Both the position numbers and the translations under genes were made by a program. The notes under the pieces are model-generated. The model was not told the DNA's origin. It saw only the letters and a program-made list of their open reading frames with translations, and searched no databases. This document shows positions 1 to 9,266 of a DNA stretch of 64,000 bases, one piece after another; within the stretch, counting starts at the first letter, position 1, and each line of letters begins with the position of its first letter. The stretch lies in contig SCUE01000027.1 of assembly GCA_004297775.1 (NCBI GenBank), positions 1-64,000 on the forward strand. Reading direction: 5' to 3'. Origin of the DNA: Chloroflexota bacterium (GTDB lineage: Bacteria > Chloroflexota > UBA6077 > FW602-bin22).

Positions 1-96
1 GGCACTCGCAAGAACCTCTTCGACCTCCGCCGCGTCGCCGTCGTCCACAACCTCCACGTCATCGCTCGACGCTACCCTGCCAAAACCGCCGCATGA
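1..96 (+). mobile_element. 3' end of a DDE transposase ORF (GTRKNLFDLRRVAVVHNLHVIARRYPAKTAA*)
   Basis: Frame 1 is open from base 1 to the TGA at 94-96; the peptide resembles C-termini of DDE transposases (LFDLRR.AVVHNLHV). Truncated by the window edge. Confidence 0.6.
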
Positions 97-608
97 TTAC
101 TGGGCCGGCGCTCTAGGACACGCCAATCCGAGCCGAAATTGTCCGGTGTCCAACCGGACCGATGTGACTGCCATTCGCCACCATCCAGGCCCCAGCGGTC
201 CGGTTCGCCCGACGTATGCGACTGCGGATAGAAACCAATCGGCGTAAACAGAACGATCTGACGGCGGGCGACCCGCGCCGCCTCCGCCAGAAACCGCTCG
301 CCGTCCTCCGGCGTGAAGTGCTCGATGACATCGAGCGCGATCACGCTGTCGACCGACCGATCGGGCAACATCGCCATCGCCACGCGCCACGCGCCGTGGA
401 GCAGGACGAAACGGCCCCCATCCGCACGATCGCGAACGCGATCGAGATACGGGCGATGGGCATCGAGACAGATGTGCGCACGGGCGCGTACGAGCGCTTG
501 CGGCCGTATGCCGGGTCCGACGTCCAGGACGACATCGGTCGGCTGAACGTACCGCCGGGCCAGGGAATCGAGCCGCTCGCGCGGCACCCAGCGGACCCGC
601 GACAGCAC
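72..608 (-). CDS. class I SAM-dependent methyltransferase
   Basis: VVLDVGPG and VDSVIALDVIEHFTPEDGERFLAEAARV motifs. GTG start at 608 overlaps the upstream TAG by one base (TAGTG); the longer track ORF to 764 is probably an over-extension. Confidence 0.75.
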   Translation of the reverse strand: MLSRVRWVPRERLDSLARRYVQPTDVVLDVGPGIRPQALVRARAHICLDAHRPYLDRVRDRADGGRFVLLHGAWRVAMAMLPDRSVDSVIALDVIEHFTPEDGERFLAEAARVARRQIVLFTPIGFYPQSHTSGEPDRWGLDGGEWQSHRSGWTPDNFGSDWRVLERRPSNHAAVLAG

Positions 609-2056
609 TAACGTCCGGCCAGGCGCAGCACGACCGGCACCGTCTTGACGACGATCAGGGCATCGAGCCAGAGCGATCGATGTTTGACGTAGTAGAGATC
701 GTACTGAAGCTTGACGAGCGCGTCCTCGGCCGAACTGCCATACCGGTACTTGATCTGCGCCCACCCGGTCAGGCCCGGTCTCACGAGCAATCGGGCGCGA
801 TAAAACGGAATCGTCCGCTCGAGTTCGGCGACGAATGTCGGACGCTCCGGGCGCGGCCCAACGACCGACATCTCGCCGCGGACGACGTTCCAGATCTGCG
901 GCAGTTCGTCGATTCGGGCTGCCCGCAGGAACCGCCCGACCCGCGTTACCCGCGGATCGCCACGTGTGGCCCAGCGGGCCTGACCGTCCGGCTCGGCGTG
1001 ATCGACCATCGAGCGGAACTTCCAGACGTCGAACAGACGTCCGCGATGCCCAACCCGCTGCTGCCGATAGAGCACCGGCCCGCGTGAATCGAGGCGAATC
1101 GCCAGCGCGATGAACGGGTAGAACGCCGCCAGTGCGACCAAGCCGATCACGCCAGCGCAGATGTCAAAGGTTCGCTTCGTCAGAGCGCCCAATCCGGCGT
1201 GGCGCTCGATGCGCGGCATGGCGCCAGCCCAATCATCACCAACGTGCTCGACGGGGATTCGGCCGGTGAGTTGTTCGTACAGCGACGCCATCGTGTGGAC
1301 GTAGATTCCAGCCTCATACGCGGTCACGACCGCTTTGACCAGATCGCCGGGCAACCGACTGTCGTCGGCGACGACCAGGTCGGTCACCCGGCGTGATGTG
1401 AGCAGAGTCGGGAGGTCGCGTCGGCCACCCAGAACGCGGCGATCGTGCGCGGTCACCTCGTCGCGCTCGAGATCGATGAATCCAGCCAGGGCGAAACCGC
1501 TGCCACTCGATTCGATCGCTTGCGCCAATGTCTGGGCGGCCCATCCCGCGCCGACGACCAGAACCGTTCGCGCGACTGCCAAACGACCGAGCAAGAAGCC
1601 GAAGGCAATTCGCCAGGCGCCGATGAGACCGATCGTGGTGATGGCGAAAACAAGCATGACGAGACGGGAATTGAGGAGTGGCGCCGTCACGTACGGAATC
1701 AGGAAGTAGGCGATGACGGTCGCGAGCGCCGCCTGGCCACTCGCCATCGCGCTGGCATACGGCACGTTGACTCGCGACTGGGAGTAGGCGTCGAACGCCG
1801 GCGCAAAGAGTAGCCAGGCCGCGAAAAGAGTCCCGATCCAGAGCAATGGCGGCAAGACGAAAGCGGGCTGCAAATCAATGCCGATCTCACGGACACTGAG
1901 GCCGATCATCAGGCCGATCAAGAGCGCCGCGAGATCGCCAAGACCGACGATCGCACGCCGCTCGTTCGGTCCGAGGTGGAGGGCCAGCCAGCGAGCGTCC
2001 GCGACGGCACGGCCGCTCGCGACCCGTCCGCTCGAATCAGCCGACGGCGCGATCAC
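608..2056 (-). CDS. exopolysaccharide polyprenyl glycosylphosphotransferase (bacterial sugar transferase)
   Basis: N-terminal TM segments; C-terminal KRTFDICAGVIGLVAL...DSRGPVLYRQQRVGHRGRLFDVWKFRSM...RIDELPQIWNVVRGEMSVVGPRPERP signature. Confidence 0.92.
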   Translation of the reverse strand: MIAPSADSSGRVASGRAVADARWLALHLGPNERRAIVGLGDLAALLIGLMIGLSVREIGIDLQPAFVLPPLLWIGTLFAAWLLFAPAFDAYSQSRVNVPYASAMASGQAALATVIAYFLIPYVTAPLLNSRLVMLVFAITTIGLIGAWRIAFGFLLGRLAVARTVLVVGAGWAAQTLAQAIESSGSGFALAGFIDLERDEVTAHDRRVLGGRRDLPTLLTSRRVTDLVVADDSRLPGDLVKAVVTAYEAGIYVHTMASLYEQLTGRIPVEHVGDDWAGAMPRIERHAGLGALTKRTFDICAGVIGLVALAAFYPFIALAIRLDSRGPVLYRQQRVGHRGRLFDVWKFRSMVDHAEPDGQARWATRGDPRVTRVGRFLRAARIDELPQIWNVVRGEMSVVGPRPERPTFVAELERTIPFYRARLLVRPGLTGWAQIKYRYGSSAEDALVKLQYDLYYVKHRSLWLDALIVVKTVPVVLRLAGR

Positions 2057-3242
2057 GCGAACCCGTGGGACGCAATGTCCTCCCCAGACCTCGCTCGTAC
2101 AACGCCGCCAGACGGTCGACCATTACATCCGCCCCGAACGCGGGTATGACTCGCCGCTGCGCCGCGTCGCCGAGACGCGTTCGCTCGGCACCATCATCGA
2201 GCAAGCGTACCACGGCCGTGACGAACGAATCGATGTCGTCGACCGGCGCCAGGAGCCCGGTTTCATCGTGTTGCACGATCTCGGGCACGCCGTTGGTCGC
2301 GCTCGCGACGACTGGCAGACCGACGATCATCGCCTCGGTGAGGGCGCGGCCGAGACCACCCCATCGAATCGGAAAGAGGAATACATCAAATGCCGGGAGA
2401 ACCGTCGGGACATCTCCGCGGTGCCCGAGGAAGACGATCGCGGGATGGCCTCCGGCCGCGCGCCAAGTTTCCTCGGCAAGTTCTCCCTCACCAACGATGA
2501 CGAACGTCGCATTACTCCGTATTGCCGACACCCGTCGCGCGACCTCAACGAACACATCGGGCGCGTTGCACGGGCTGAGTCGACCAACCGTGCCGACGAC
2601 CAGCCCGGTCTCAGGCAATTCGAGTCGTCGTCTCGCCGCTAGGCGATCTGGCCGATCGCTGAATCGGCGCAGATCGATGCCGCTGTGCACGACCTCGATC
2701 TCTCTCGCGCTGGCGATCCCTCGCTTCGCTGCCTCGGCGACGTTCGGTGTCGCGACGACAATCAACTGGTCGGTGACACGCGCGGCGAGTCTCTCCGACC
2801 AGAGTAGAGCCTTTCGGACCAATGGCGACAGCGTTCGATCGTTGAACGGAAACCCGTGGATCGTGTGAACGACCCACGGAACGCCGGCCAGCCGCGCGGC
2901 GACGCGACCGAGCAAGCCAGCTTTCGAACTGTGCGTGTGGACGATGTCGTAACGCTCGCGGCGAAAGATCTGAACGAGATCCCAGATAGCGCGAATGTCG
3001 CTACACGGCCGAATCGGCCGAACCAGGTTCGGCACGACGTAGACACGGTCGGCCGAATCACGGGCACGTTGTTCCCATGCACCCGGTCCACCGATCGCGT
3101 GTACCTCGTAGCATGCGCGATCGAGTCCCGCGCACGACAGGAGCGTGTTGTCGACCGCGCCACCGACAACGAATTCGGTAATGACATGCGCGATGCGTGC
3201 GCGGGATTGACTAGACACCGCGCGCGAGTTCGGCATAGACAC
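2037..3242 (-). CDS. GT4-family glycosyltransferase
   Basis: VVHTIHGFPF, VVGTVGRLSPCNAPDVFVEVA, GLGRALTEAMIVGLPVVASATNGVPEIV motifs. Confidence 0.9.
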   Translation of the reverse strand: MSMPNSRAVSSQSRARIAHVITEFVVGGAVDNTLLSCAGLDRACYEVHAIGGPGAWEQRARDSADRVYVVPNLVRPIRPCSDIRAIWDLVQIFRRERYDIVHTHSSKAGLLGRVAARLAGVPWVVHTIHGFPFNDRTLSPLVRKALLWSERLAARVTDQLIVVATPNVAEAAKRGIASAREIEVVHSGIDLRRFSDRPDRLAARRRLELPETGLVVGTVGRLSPCNAPDVFVEVARRVSAIRSNATFVIVGEGELAEETWRAAGGHPAIVFLGHRGDVPTVLPAFDVFLFPIRWGGLGRALTEAMIVGLPVVASATNGVPEIVQHDETGLLAPVDDIDSFVTAVVRLLDDGAERTRLGDAAQRRVIPAFGADVMVDRLAALYERGLGRTLRPTGSRDRAVG

Positions 3243-3960
3243 CGAGGAATTGACCTTTGTTGTCGGCGATGAATGCGGGATCGTCGTTCACGATCTCTTC
3301 GAGCCGATACCACGTCTCAGCGAACTCATCCTTGCGTGCCGCCGCGATACCGTGGTTGTGGACCCATTTCAGCGGATTGATGTTGTAGTGGCGCGTCTCG
3401 ACAACACGAAGATCGACTCGGGCGGCCGCGGCTGCCACCTCGTCGTCCCGCACGCCCTTCTCGTGGTAGCGCTCTAGCCCGGCTCGTACCGCCAGCCACT
3501 TGCCGACGCGGCGCACCGTGGAAATGGGGCGACGATGATGGCCGGAATCCATCGTCAACAGCGCGACGCCTCCCGGCGCGAGGATGCCCGCGAGCTGCGC
3601 AAAGTACCGGTCGATGTGCCGAATGTGCTCCAGCACCTGAGTCGACACGACGATGTCGAACGATTCGCCGGGCAGCCGCCGTGTGAGTTCATAGGCGCTC
3701 GCGGTCACGAAGCGCGCGCCCGACCACTGCATCGCCTTCGCGGACGCGATCGCGCGATCGATTCCGGCGACATCGACGCCGGTGAGGCGAGGATTGGAGC
3801 CGTGCTCGCGTGCGACGTATCGCCACATCGCCAGAGGCTGTGGACCGACGCAGCCGAGGTCGAGGATGCGCGCGTCCGGTCGCTCAGACAGGAGTTCGAC
3901 CAGGCGGCGCTGAACCCGCTGCTTGGCCAAATTACCTTCGAGCAGCGGCGATTCGTCCAT
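3211..3960 (-). CDS. class I SAM-dependent methyltransferase
   Basis: ARILDLGCVGPQPLAMWRYV...FDIVVSTQVLEHIRHIDRYFAQLAGILAPGGVALLTMDSG; ATG at 3960 overlaps the upstream TGA (TGATG). Confidence 0.85.
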   Translation of the reverse strand: MDESPLLEGNLAKQRVQRRLVELLSERPDARILDLGCVGPQPLAMWRYVAREHGSNPRLTGVDVAGIDRAIASAKAMQWSGARFVTASAYELTRRLPGESFDIVVSTQVLEHIRHIDRYFAQLAGILAPGGVALLTMDSGHHRRPISTVRRVGKWLAVRAGLERYHEKGVRDDEVAAAAARVDLRVVETRHYNINPLKWVHNHGIAAARKDEFAETWYRLEEIVNDDPAFIADNKGQFLGVYAELARGV

Positions 3961-5906
3961 CAGGGAGCCGTCGCGACCGAGGAACCGGCCCTCGCCGTGG
4001 CTGGCGCAACCGGCGATGTGGCTGGATCGATGAACTGATCGTGCCACGCCTGGAACGCCATCAGCGTCCACAGTTCGTGCCCGTAGTAGGCATCGCCAGA
4101 CAGGTGCGCCGAAAGCATTTCGTCCACTACCCGAGCATCGAAGATGCCCTGCCGGGTCAGGCGCTCGGACGAAAGGAGGTCGAGCGCCATCGACCGTAGT
4201 TCCGTCCGCAACCATTTCCCGGCCGGGGCGAAGAATCCCATTTTGCGCTGGCGTCGAACCTCATCCGGTAACTCGTCGCGGAAGGCATGTTTCACGATGC
4301 GCTTCGTCTCGAGCGGCCAGATCCGCGCCTTCTGATCGAACGGCACGCCAGCCGCGAATTCGACGACGCGATGGTCGAGTAGCGGCACCCGCAACTCAAC
4401 CGAGGCCATCATGCTCATACGGTCGGCTTGAAAGAGTGCCTGATCCGGAATCCACGTCTTCAGGTCAGCGTACATCGTACGCTCATAGAACGAGCGATCC
4501 GGCCATCGGCCGAGGTGCTCGGCGAATACTGCCTCGATTCCGCCCACGCCGACCATCTCGCGCCATTCGGGCGTCAAGAGACGACCCGCCCAGCGCGCGT
4601 CCATCGTGCGATGCCACGACGCATAGCGCGCCACGGTCGGTGGCGCCTCGAGCTTGGCCAGGTTCGCCCGCGTGAGACCGACCCTTCGTGCCATCACGAG
4701 CCCGGGTCCAACCAGCGCTCGGCGCACCCAGGTCGGTATCGATTGGTACAACTCGACCGCTCGATCGAGGGGATAGCGCAGGTAGCCCGCGAACAGCTCA
4801 TCGCCGCCGTCACCCGAGAGTACGACCTTGACGTCACGCCGCGCGGCCTCGCATACGGCATAGGTCGCCAATGCGGTCGGGTTCCCGAACGGCTCGTCGA
4901 GGTGCCAGACCGCGGCCGGAAACAGTCGCGCCAGATCGGCGCCGCTGAGGCGAACCTCGGTGTGATCGGTGTCGTAGCGATCGGCAACGAGGCGCGCGAA
5001 TGGCCGCTCGTCGTACTTCGCGCTCAGTTCGCCGACATCGAATGAGACGTTGTATGTCTTCAGCCGCGGACCGGCGTGACGGGCGGCCAGCGCGACGACA
5101 ATCGATGAGTCGATGCCGCCACTCAAGAGAGCGCCGACCGGCACATCCGACACCATATGGTGCCGCACCGAATCGTCGAGTAGGTCGCGCAGCCGGGTCT
5201 GGTTCTCACCAAACGACGCCCGCGCGGCCACCTGATCCGGTTGAATATCCCAGTACGGCTCGATGCGGCACCCACTCGCGTCGACGATTGCGCGGAATCC
5301 CGGGGCCAGGCGCTCGACACCATCGAACATCGTTTCGGTGCCGGGGCAGTACACGAGATCGAGCAATCGTCCGAGCGCGGCCGGGCGCACTCGTCGGGTG
5401 ATCCCGGTTGGCAAGAGCGCCTTGATCTCGGACGCAAACGCGACGAACTCGGCTGTGCGTGTTATGTAGAGTGGTTTCACGCCGAGACGATCGCGCGTCA
5501 GTAACAGCCGCTGTCGCCTCGCGTCCCAAAGGGCGAACGCGAACATCCCGCGCAGGGCATCGACGCAGGCGTCGCCGACCTCTTCGTAGAGGTGGGCGAT
5601 CACTTCCGTGTCGGAGCCGCCGCGAAAAGCGTGGCCACGCGCGGCGAGCCCCTGGCGAAGCTCCGCGTAGTTGTAGATCTCGCCGTTCTGGATGACGGTC
5701 ACCGCGCCGTTTTCGGTCGACACCGGTTGGTGTCCGCCGGCGACGTCGATGATGCTGAGGCGACGCGCGCCGAGCCCGAGCGGGCCGTCGAAGAACGTGC
5801 CGGCATCGTCGGGGCCGCGATGGCGCATCGTGTCGAGCATCGATTCGATCGTCCCTCGGTCAGGGTGGCGCCCGTCAAGTTGCAGAATGCCAGCGATGCC
5901 GCACAT
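3960..5906 (-). CDS. asnB: asparagine synthase (glutamine-hydrolysing)-like amidotransferase, copy 1
   Basis: MCGIAGILQLDGR N-terminus (Cys2), RHRGPDDAG, LLSGGIDSSIVVALAARH PP-loop, LSGDGGDELFAGYLRY. Confidence 0.93.
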   Translation of the reverse strand: MCGIAGILQLDGRHPDRGTIESMLDTMRHRGPDDAGTFFDGPLGLGARRLSIIDVAGGHQPVSTENGAVTVIQNGEIYNYAELRQGLAARGHAFRGGSDTEVIAHLYEEVGDACVDALRGMFAFALWDARRQRLLLTRDRLGVKPLYITRTAEFVAFASEIKALLPTGITRRVRPAALGRLLDLVYCPGTETMFDGVERLAPGFRAIVDASGCRIEPYWDIQPDQVAARASFGENQTRLRDLLDDSVRHHMVSDVPVGALLSGGIDSSIVVALAARHAGPRLKTYNVSFDVGELSAKYDERPFARLVADRYDTDHTEVRLSGADLARLFPAAVWHLDEPFGNPTALATYAVCEAARRDVKVVLSGDGGDELFAGYLRYPLDRAVELYQSIPTWVRRALVGPGLVMARRVGLTRANLAKLEAPPTVARYASWHRTMDARWAGRLLTPEWREMVGVGGIEAVFAEHLGRWPDRSFYERTMYADLKTWIPDQALFQADRMSMMASVELRVPLLDHRVVEFAAGVPFDQKARIWPLETKRIVKHAFRDELPDEVRRQRKMGFFAPAGKWLRTELRSMALDLLSSERLTRQGIFDARVVDEMLSAHLSGDAYYGHELWTLMAFQAWHDQFIDPATSPVAPATARAGSSVATAP

Positions 5907-5910
5907 CGTG

Positions 5911-6966
5911 CTAAGCCACCCATCCGCGTCGCAAGCCCGCGATGAGCTCGATGACCGTGCTCATAAGTACTCTCGCGTCCTGGACCCGCCACCGTTCGGC
6001 CTGCTGTCGAGTCAGATCGGACCGCTCGTGCGAGGCGAGGGTGAAGAAGCGCGCCAGCTTGGTCGCCAGTTCGTCTCCCGTGTCGAAGCCAAAGTGCGTA
6101 TCAAGATCGCCGTGCGCCTGGCGCGCTGTGACGCCCGCGACGAAGCAGGGTCGACCGCTCGCGCACGCTTCGAGCGTTGCCTTATCCCATCCCTCGCCGC
6201 GATAGGCACTCACGTAAGCGTCGGCCCGCGCGTACTCATTGGCGATCGCCGCGTGCGCGACCGCCCCCGCGAACTCGATCGGCAGCGCGGCGGCCGAGGC
6301 TCGCAGCAACCGGCCGTAGCCCTCGTGCTCGCTCGCGGATACCTCACCCACGAGTCGAAACTGGAACCTAGCGTCATGACCGAGATGCCTCGCGGCATCG
6401 ACGATTGCTTCCAGCTTCTTGACCGGAGCGATTCGTCCAACCGCGACGACCCGCCACGGCGCATCCTCACGGGCCCGAGATAGGCCGGCGAAGCGCTCCG
6501 TCGCGATGCCGTGCCCGAGAACGCGGATTTTCGGACCGGTGATTCCCAGCTCATCGTTCGACGCGGTCGCGACCGCGTCGACGAGGCTATGCGCGAGACG
6601 CAACTGCCAGGACACAGACTTGTGCGCGTACCACAGCACGAGCGGCACGCACGCGATCCGCGCAAATGGCGCCGCCGCCACGGCGAACGGTGGACACATA
6701 TGGGCGAAGATGGCATCTGGTCGCACGACGAGGACGCGGCACGTCAGGGCTGACGCGAGCTTCGCTATTCGCTCCACGCGGCCGGCACGGCGTTCCTTGC
6801 CCAATGAGAACAAACGGATGCCATCTGGGACGCAGTCGGCCCGCACGGTGCTCGCGATCACGTCGACGCGCACGCCCAGATCGACCAGCGCTCCAACCCA
6901 GTCAACGGCGACGCCCAACAGGGGGTGATTGGCGTCGAACGCCTGCGTGATGAACACGATCCTCAT
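5911..6966 (-). CDS. GT4-family glycosyltransferase
   Basis: WRVVAVGRIAPVKKLEAIVDAARHL, ADAYVSAYRGEGWDKATLEACASGRPCFVA. Confidence 0.85.
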   Translation of the reverse strand: MRIVFITQAFDANHPLLGVAVDWVGALVDLGVRVDVIASTVRADCVPDGIRLFSLGKERRAGRVERIAKLASALTCRVLVVRPDAIFAHMCPPFAVAAAPFARIACVPLVLWYAHKSVSWQLRLAHSLVDAVATASNDELGITGPKIRVLGHGIATERFAGLSRAREDAPWRVVAVGRIAPVKKLEAIVDAARHLGHDARFQFRLVGEVSASEHEGYGRLLRASAAALPIEFAGAVAHAAIANEYARADAYVSAYRGEGWDKATLEACASGRPCFVAGVTARQAHGDLDTHFGFDTGDELATKLARFFTLASHERSDLTRQQAERWRVQDARVLMSTVIELIAGLRRGWVA

Positions 6967-6994
6967 CGCGCCGTGGCAGCTAGTCGGCCGGCGC

Positions 6995-7021
6995 TTGGCG
7001 AAGCAACGCCTCGATTATAGT
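6995..7021 (+). promoter_or_regulatory. weak candidate promoter (TTGGCG-N15-TATAGT)
   Basis: TATAGT hexamer at 7016-7021 just before the GTG/TTG start at 7030-7033; the spacer is short. Confidence 0.25.
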
Positions 7022-7029
7022 GGCGTCGT

Positions 7030-8397
7030 TTGGTGAAGAGACTCCTGGCGTCGCTGGATCGCGACGCCACTCGCTGGATCGTCGCCATCCTTCTCCTCGG
7101 ATTTGCGCTGCGCGTGGCCATCGTCCTGGCGTTTCCCCACACGATCATCGACAGCGGCAATCGCGAGAAGAACGACGAGTTCGCGCAAGTGTTCCTTGCG
7201 TCAGGCACGTTCGGGACCGCACCGAGAGAGCCATCGTCATACACGCGTCCGGCCTACGCCTGGTTCCTGATCGCGCTGTATTCGATGCTTGGCCGATCGA
7301 CGTACGCAATTGGATTGACCCAGGCGGCGTTGAGTGCATTCAACGTCCTGCTCGCGTTCCTCGTCGCATACCGTCTGGTCGGCCGTCGCGCCGCGATCGT
7401 CGCCGCCGCGATGATGGCGATCTACCCCTATCCCGTCTGGCATGACGTTCACGTCGTGCGCACGGGCTTGGACACCTTCCTCGTCCTGGCGAGCGTGCTG
7501 TTTCTCCTCGAACTGGCCGAGTCATACCGCGTGCGCTACGCGATCGCGGCGGGAATCACGATGTTCGGTGCCAGCCAGACGACGAATCTTCTGCTGGCAT
7601 TCGTGCCATTCGCCTGCCTCTGGCTGCTTTTCCGATGGCGCTCACTTCTACCAACGCTGCGGGCGTCCGTCGTGCTCGCCCTGGCCGGCGGTATCGCTCT
7701 CGCGCCGTGGGTCGTCCGCAACTACGCATTACATGGCCGCTTCGTTCCATCGACGACCGACAATGGAATTGCCTTCTACAAGAACAACAACCCGTTCATC
7801 CTCGATCTCGTCAAGGAGAACAAGGGACCGGATTACGTGATGGAACGGCTCGCGCCGACTTTCGTCGACGCATCCCGGCTCGGCCTGGCGGGCGATGACT
7901 GCCGTCGCGCGGCGAAGCTTCCACTCGATCAGCGTCCACCCGAATGTCGCGACGTCGTCGATGAGGCGGAGGCGGAAGCGATCTATTTTGCGCGCGGCAT
8001 GCAGTGGATACGCGAGAACCCTGGTCAGAAGATCGAACTCGCGGCGCGTCTCGCCCTCAATCTCTGGGATCCGACCGGCCTACGGCCGCGCTCGGACACG
8101 TTCTTCGAAGGAAACGAGTCGATTCACACGATCAAGAATCTCGCCTACGCGCTCTCATTCGGCCCGATCTTATTGCTCGGCGCGATCGGGCTAGCCGGCG
8201 CGGCCCGAAAGTCGCGCGACGCCTGGCTCGTGATCGGCCTCTTCGCGTTCATCACGGCGCTGTACGCCTCGACCTACGCGACGACGCGCTACCGCATCCC
8301 TTTCGACGGACTCCTGGCGGCCTACGCCGCCGCGACCCTTCTGGCAATTGTGGAACGGGTATCCATGCGATCCACCGCGGAACCCACGCGATCGTGA
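7030..8397 (+). CDS. multi-TM glycosyltransferase of the ArnT/PMT (GT39)-like type
   Basis: Many hydrophobic segments; N-terminal loop with NREKNDEFAQVFLASGTFG; TTG 7030 or GTG 7033 start. Confidence 0.75.
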   Translation: MVKRLLASLDRDATRWIVAILLLGFALRVAIVLAFPHTIIDSGNREKNDEFAQVFLASGTFGTAPREPSSYTRPAYAWFLIALYSMLGRSTYAIGLTQAALSAFNVLLAFLVAYRLVGRRAAIVAAAMMAIYPYPVWHDVHVVRTGLDTFLVLASVLFLLELAESYRVRYAIAAGITMFGASQTTNLLLAFVPFACLWLLFRWRSLLPTLRASVVLALAGGIALAPWVVRNYALHGRFVPSTTDNGIAFYKNNNPFILDLVKENKGPDYVMERLAPTFVDASRLGLAGDDCRRAAKLPLDQRPPECRDVVDEAEAEAIYFARGMQWIRENPGQKIELAARLALNLWDPTGLRPRSDTFFEGNESIHTIKNLAYALSFGPILLLGAIGLAGAARKSRDAWLVIGLFAFITALYASTYATTRYRIPFDGLLAAYAAATLLAIVERVSMRSTAEPTRS

Positions 8398-8543
8398 TGT
8401 CGGCGACTGCGCTCGACACCCTTGTCAACGCCGCCTACAGCGTCGCCACGCTCGTCGGGATTCCCGCGATCGTGATCTGGGCCGTTCGACGCGCCTTCGC
8501 GATCGCGCGAACTCCGGGGTTAGATCTCAGCCGAGACCGGTAA
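8397..8543 (+). CDS. small membrane protein (48 aa)
   Basis: MSATALDTLVNAAYSVATLVGIPAIVIWAVRRAFAIARTPGLDLSRDR*; ATG overlaps the preceding TGA (TGATG). Confidence 0.4.
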   Translation: MSATALDTLVNAAYSVATLVGIPAIVIWAVRRAFAIARTPGLDLSRDR

Positions 8544-9266
8544 TCGTCGCGACACCGGCTGCCCCGACGGCGTAGCAATGATGCGCGCGATGAATCGCAC
8601 ATGCGAGCGAGTGATCTGAAGCACGCGCGCCTTCGATTGACCGAACGCGCGCTGGCGCAAGGTCGCCGGGAACTCGGCGACGCGGTGACCGGCCCTTAAC
8701 GCGTTCACCATGATCTCAGTCATCGCCAGGAACCCATCGGAGTCGAAGGGCGTCGATCGGATCACATCCGATCGGTAGGCGCGATACATCGCGGTGTATG
8801 TATGAACGCTTCGATCGACCAGGAGTCGATACACGGTCGAGGCGCCGCGACTCAGTGCGAGGCGATAGCCTGGCACGCCTTCGACGGCACCATCGGGATG
8901 GTACGGCGACGCCGTGACAATGCCGATTCGCCCGCTCAAGAGAGCGCGCAGTCGCGGAATCGTCGCGAAATCGTAGGTTCCGTCCGCGTCGGTCACGATC
9001 AGCGCGTCGGTCGAGCCATGAACCACGCCGGTCCGAACCGCTGCGCCGAGACCGCGATTGGTCGGGTGTCGGAGGACGCGCATCGGCACGGGCCATTTCG
9101 CCGCTTCCAGCAAGCTGGCCGTCTCGTCGCGCGAACCGTCATCGACGAACAGAAGCTCGACCGACTCCTCGGTCGCCATCTGCGCCGCGACCGCGCCGAG
9201 ATCGCGCGCAATCCGTGGCACATTCTCGGCCTCGTTGAAACACGGCACGATGATCGTGACGCTCAC
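8520..9266 (-). CDS. GT2-family glycosyltransferase (polyprenyl-phosphate mannosyltransferase-like)
   Basis: VSVTIIVPCFNEAENV...ELLFVDDGSRDET...LIVTDADGTYDFATIPRL; GTG at 9266 overlaps the asnB-2 TGA. Confidence 0.9.
   Translation of the reverse strand: MSVTIIVPCFNEAENVPRIARDLGAVAAQMATEESVELLFVDDGSRDETASLLEAAKWPVPMRVLRHPTNRGLGAAVRTGVVHGSTDALIVTDADGTYDFATIPRLRALLSGRIGIVTASPYHPDGAVEGVPGYRLALSRGASTVYRLLVDRSVHTYTAMYRAYRSDVIRSTPFDSDGFLAMTEIMVNALRAGHRVAEFPATLRQRAFGQSKARVLQITRSHVRFIARIIATPSGQPVSRRLPVSAEI

Noticed and set aside
8397-8543. Small ORF after the GT39-like gene as a toxin-antitoxin or phage holin
   Set aside because: Only one TM segment and coupling to the glycosyltransferase; no evidence beyond size.
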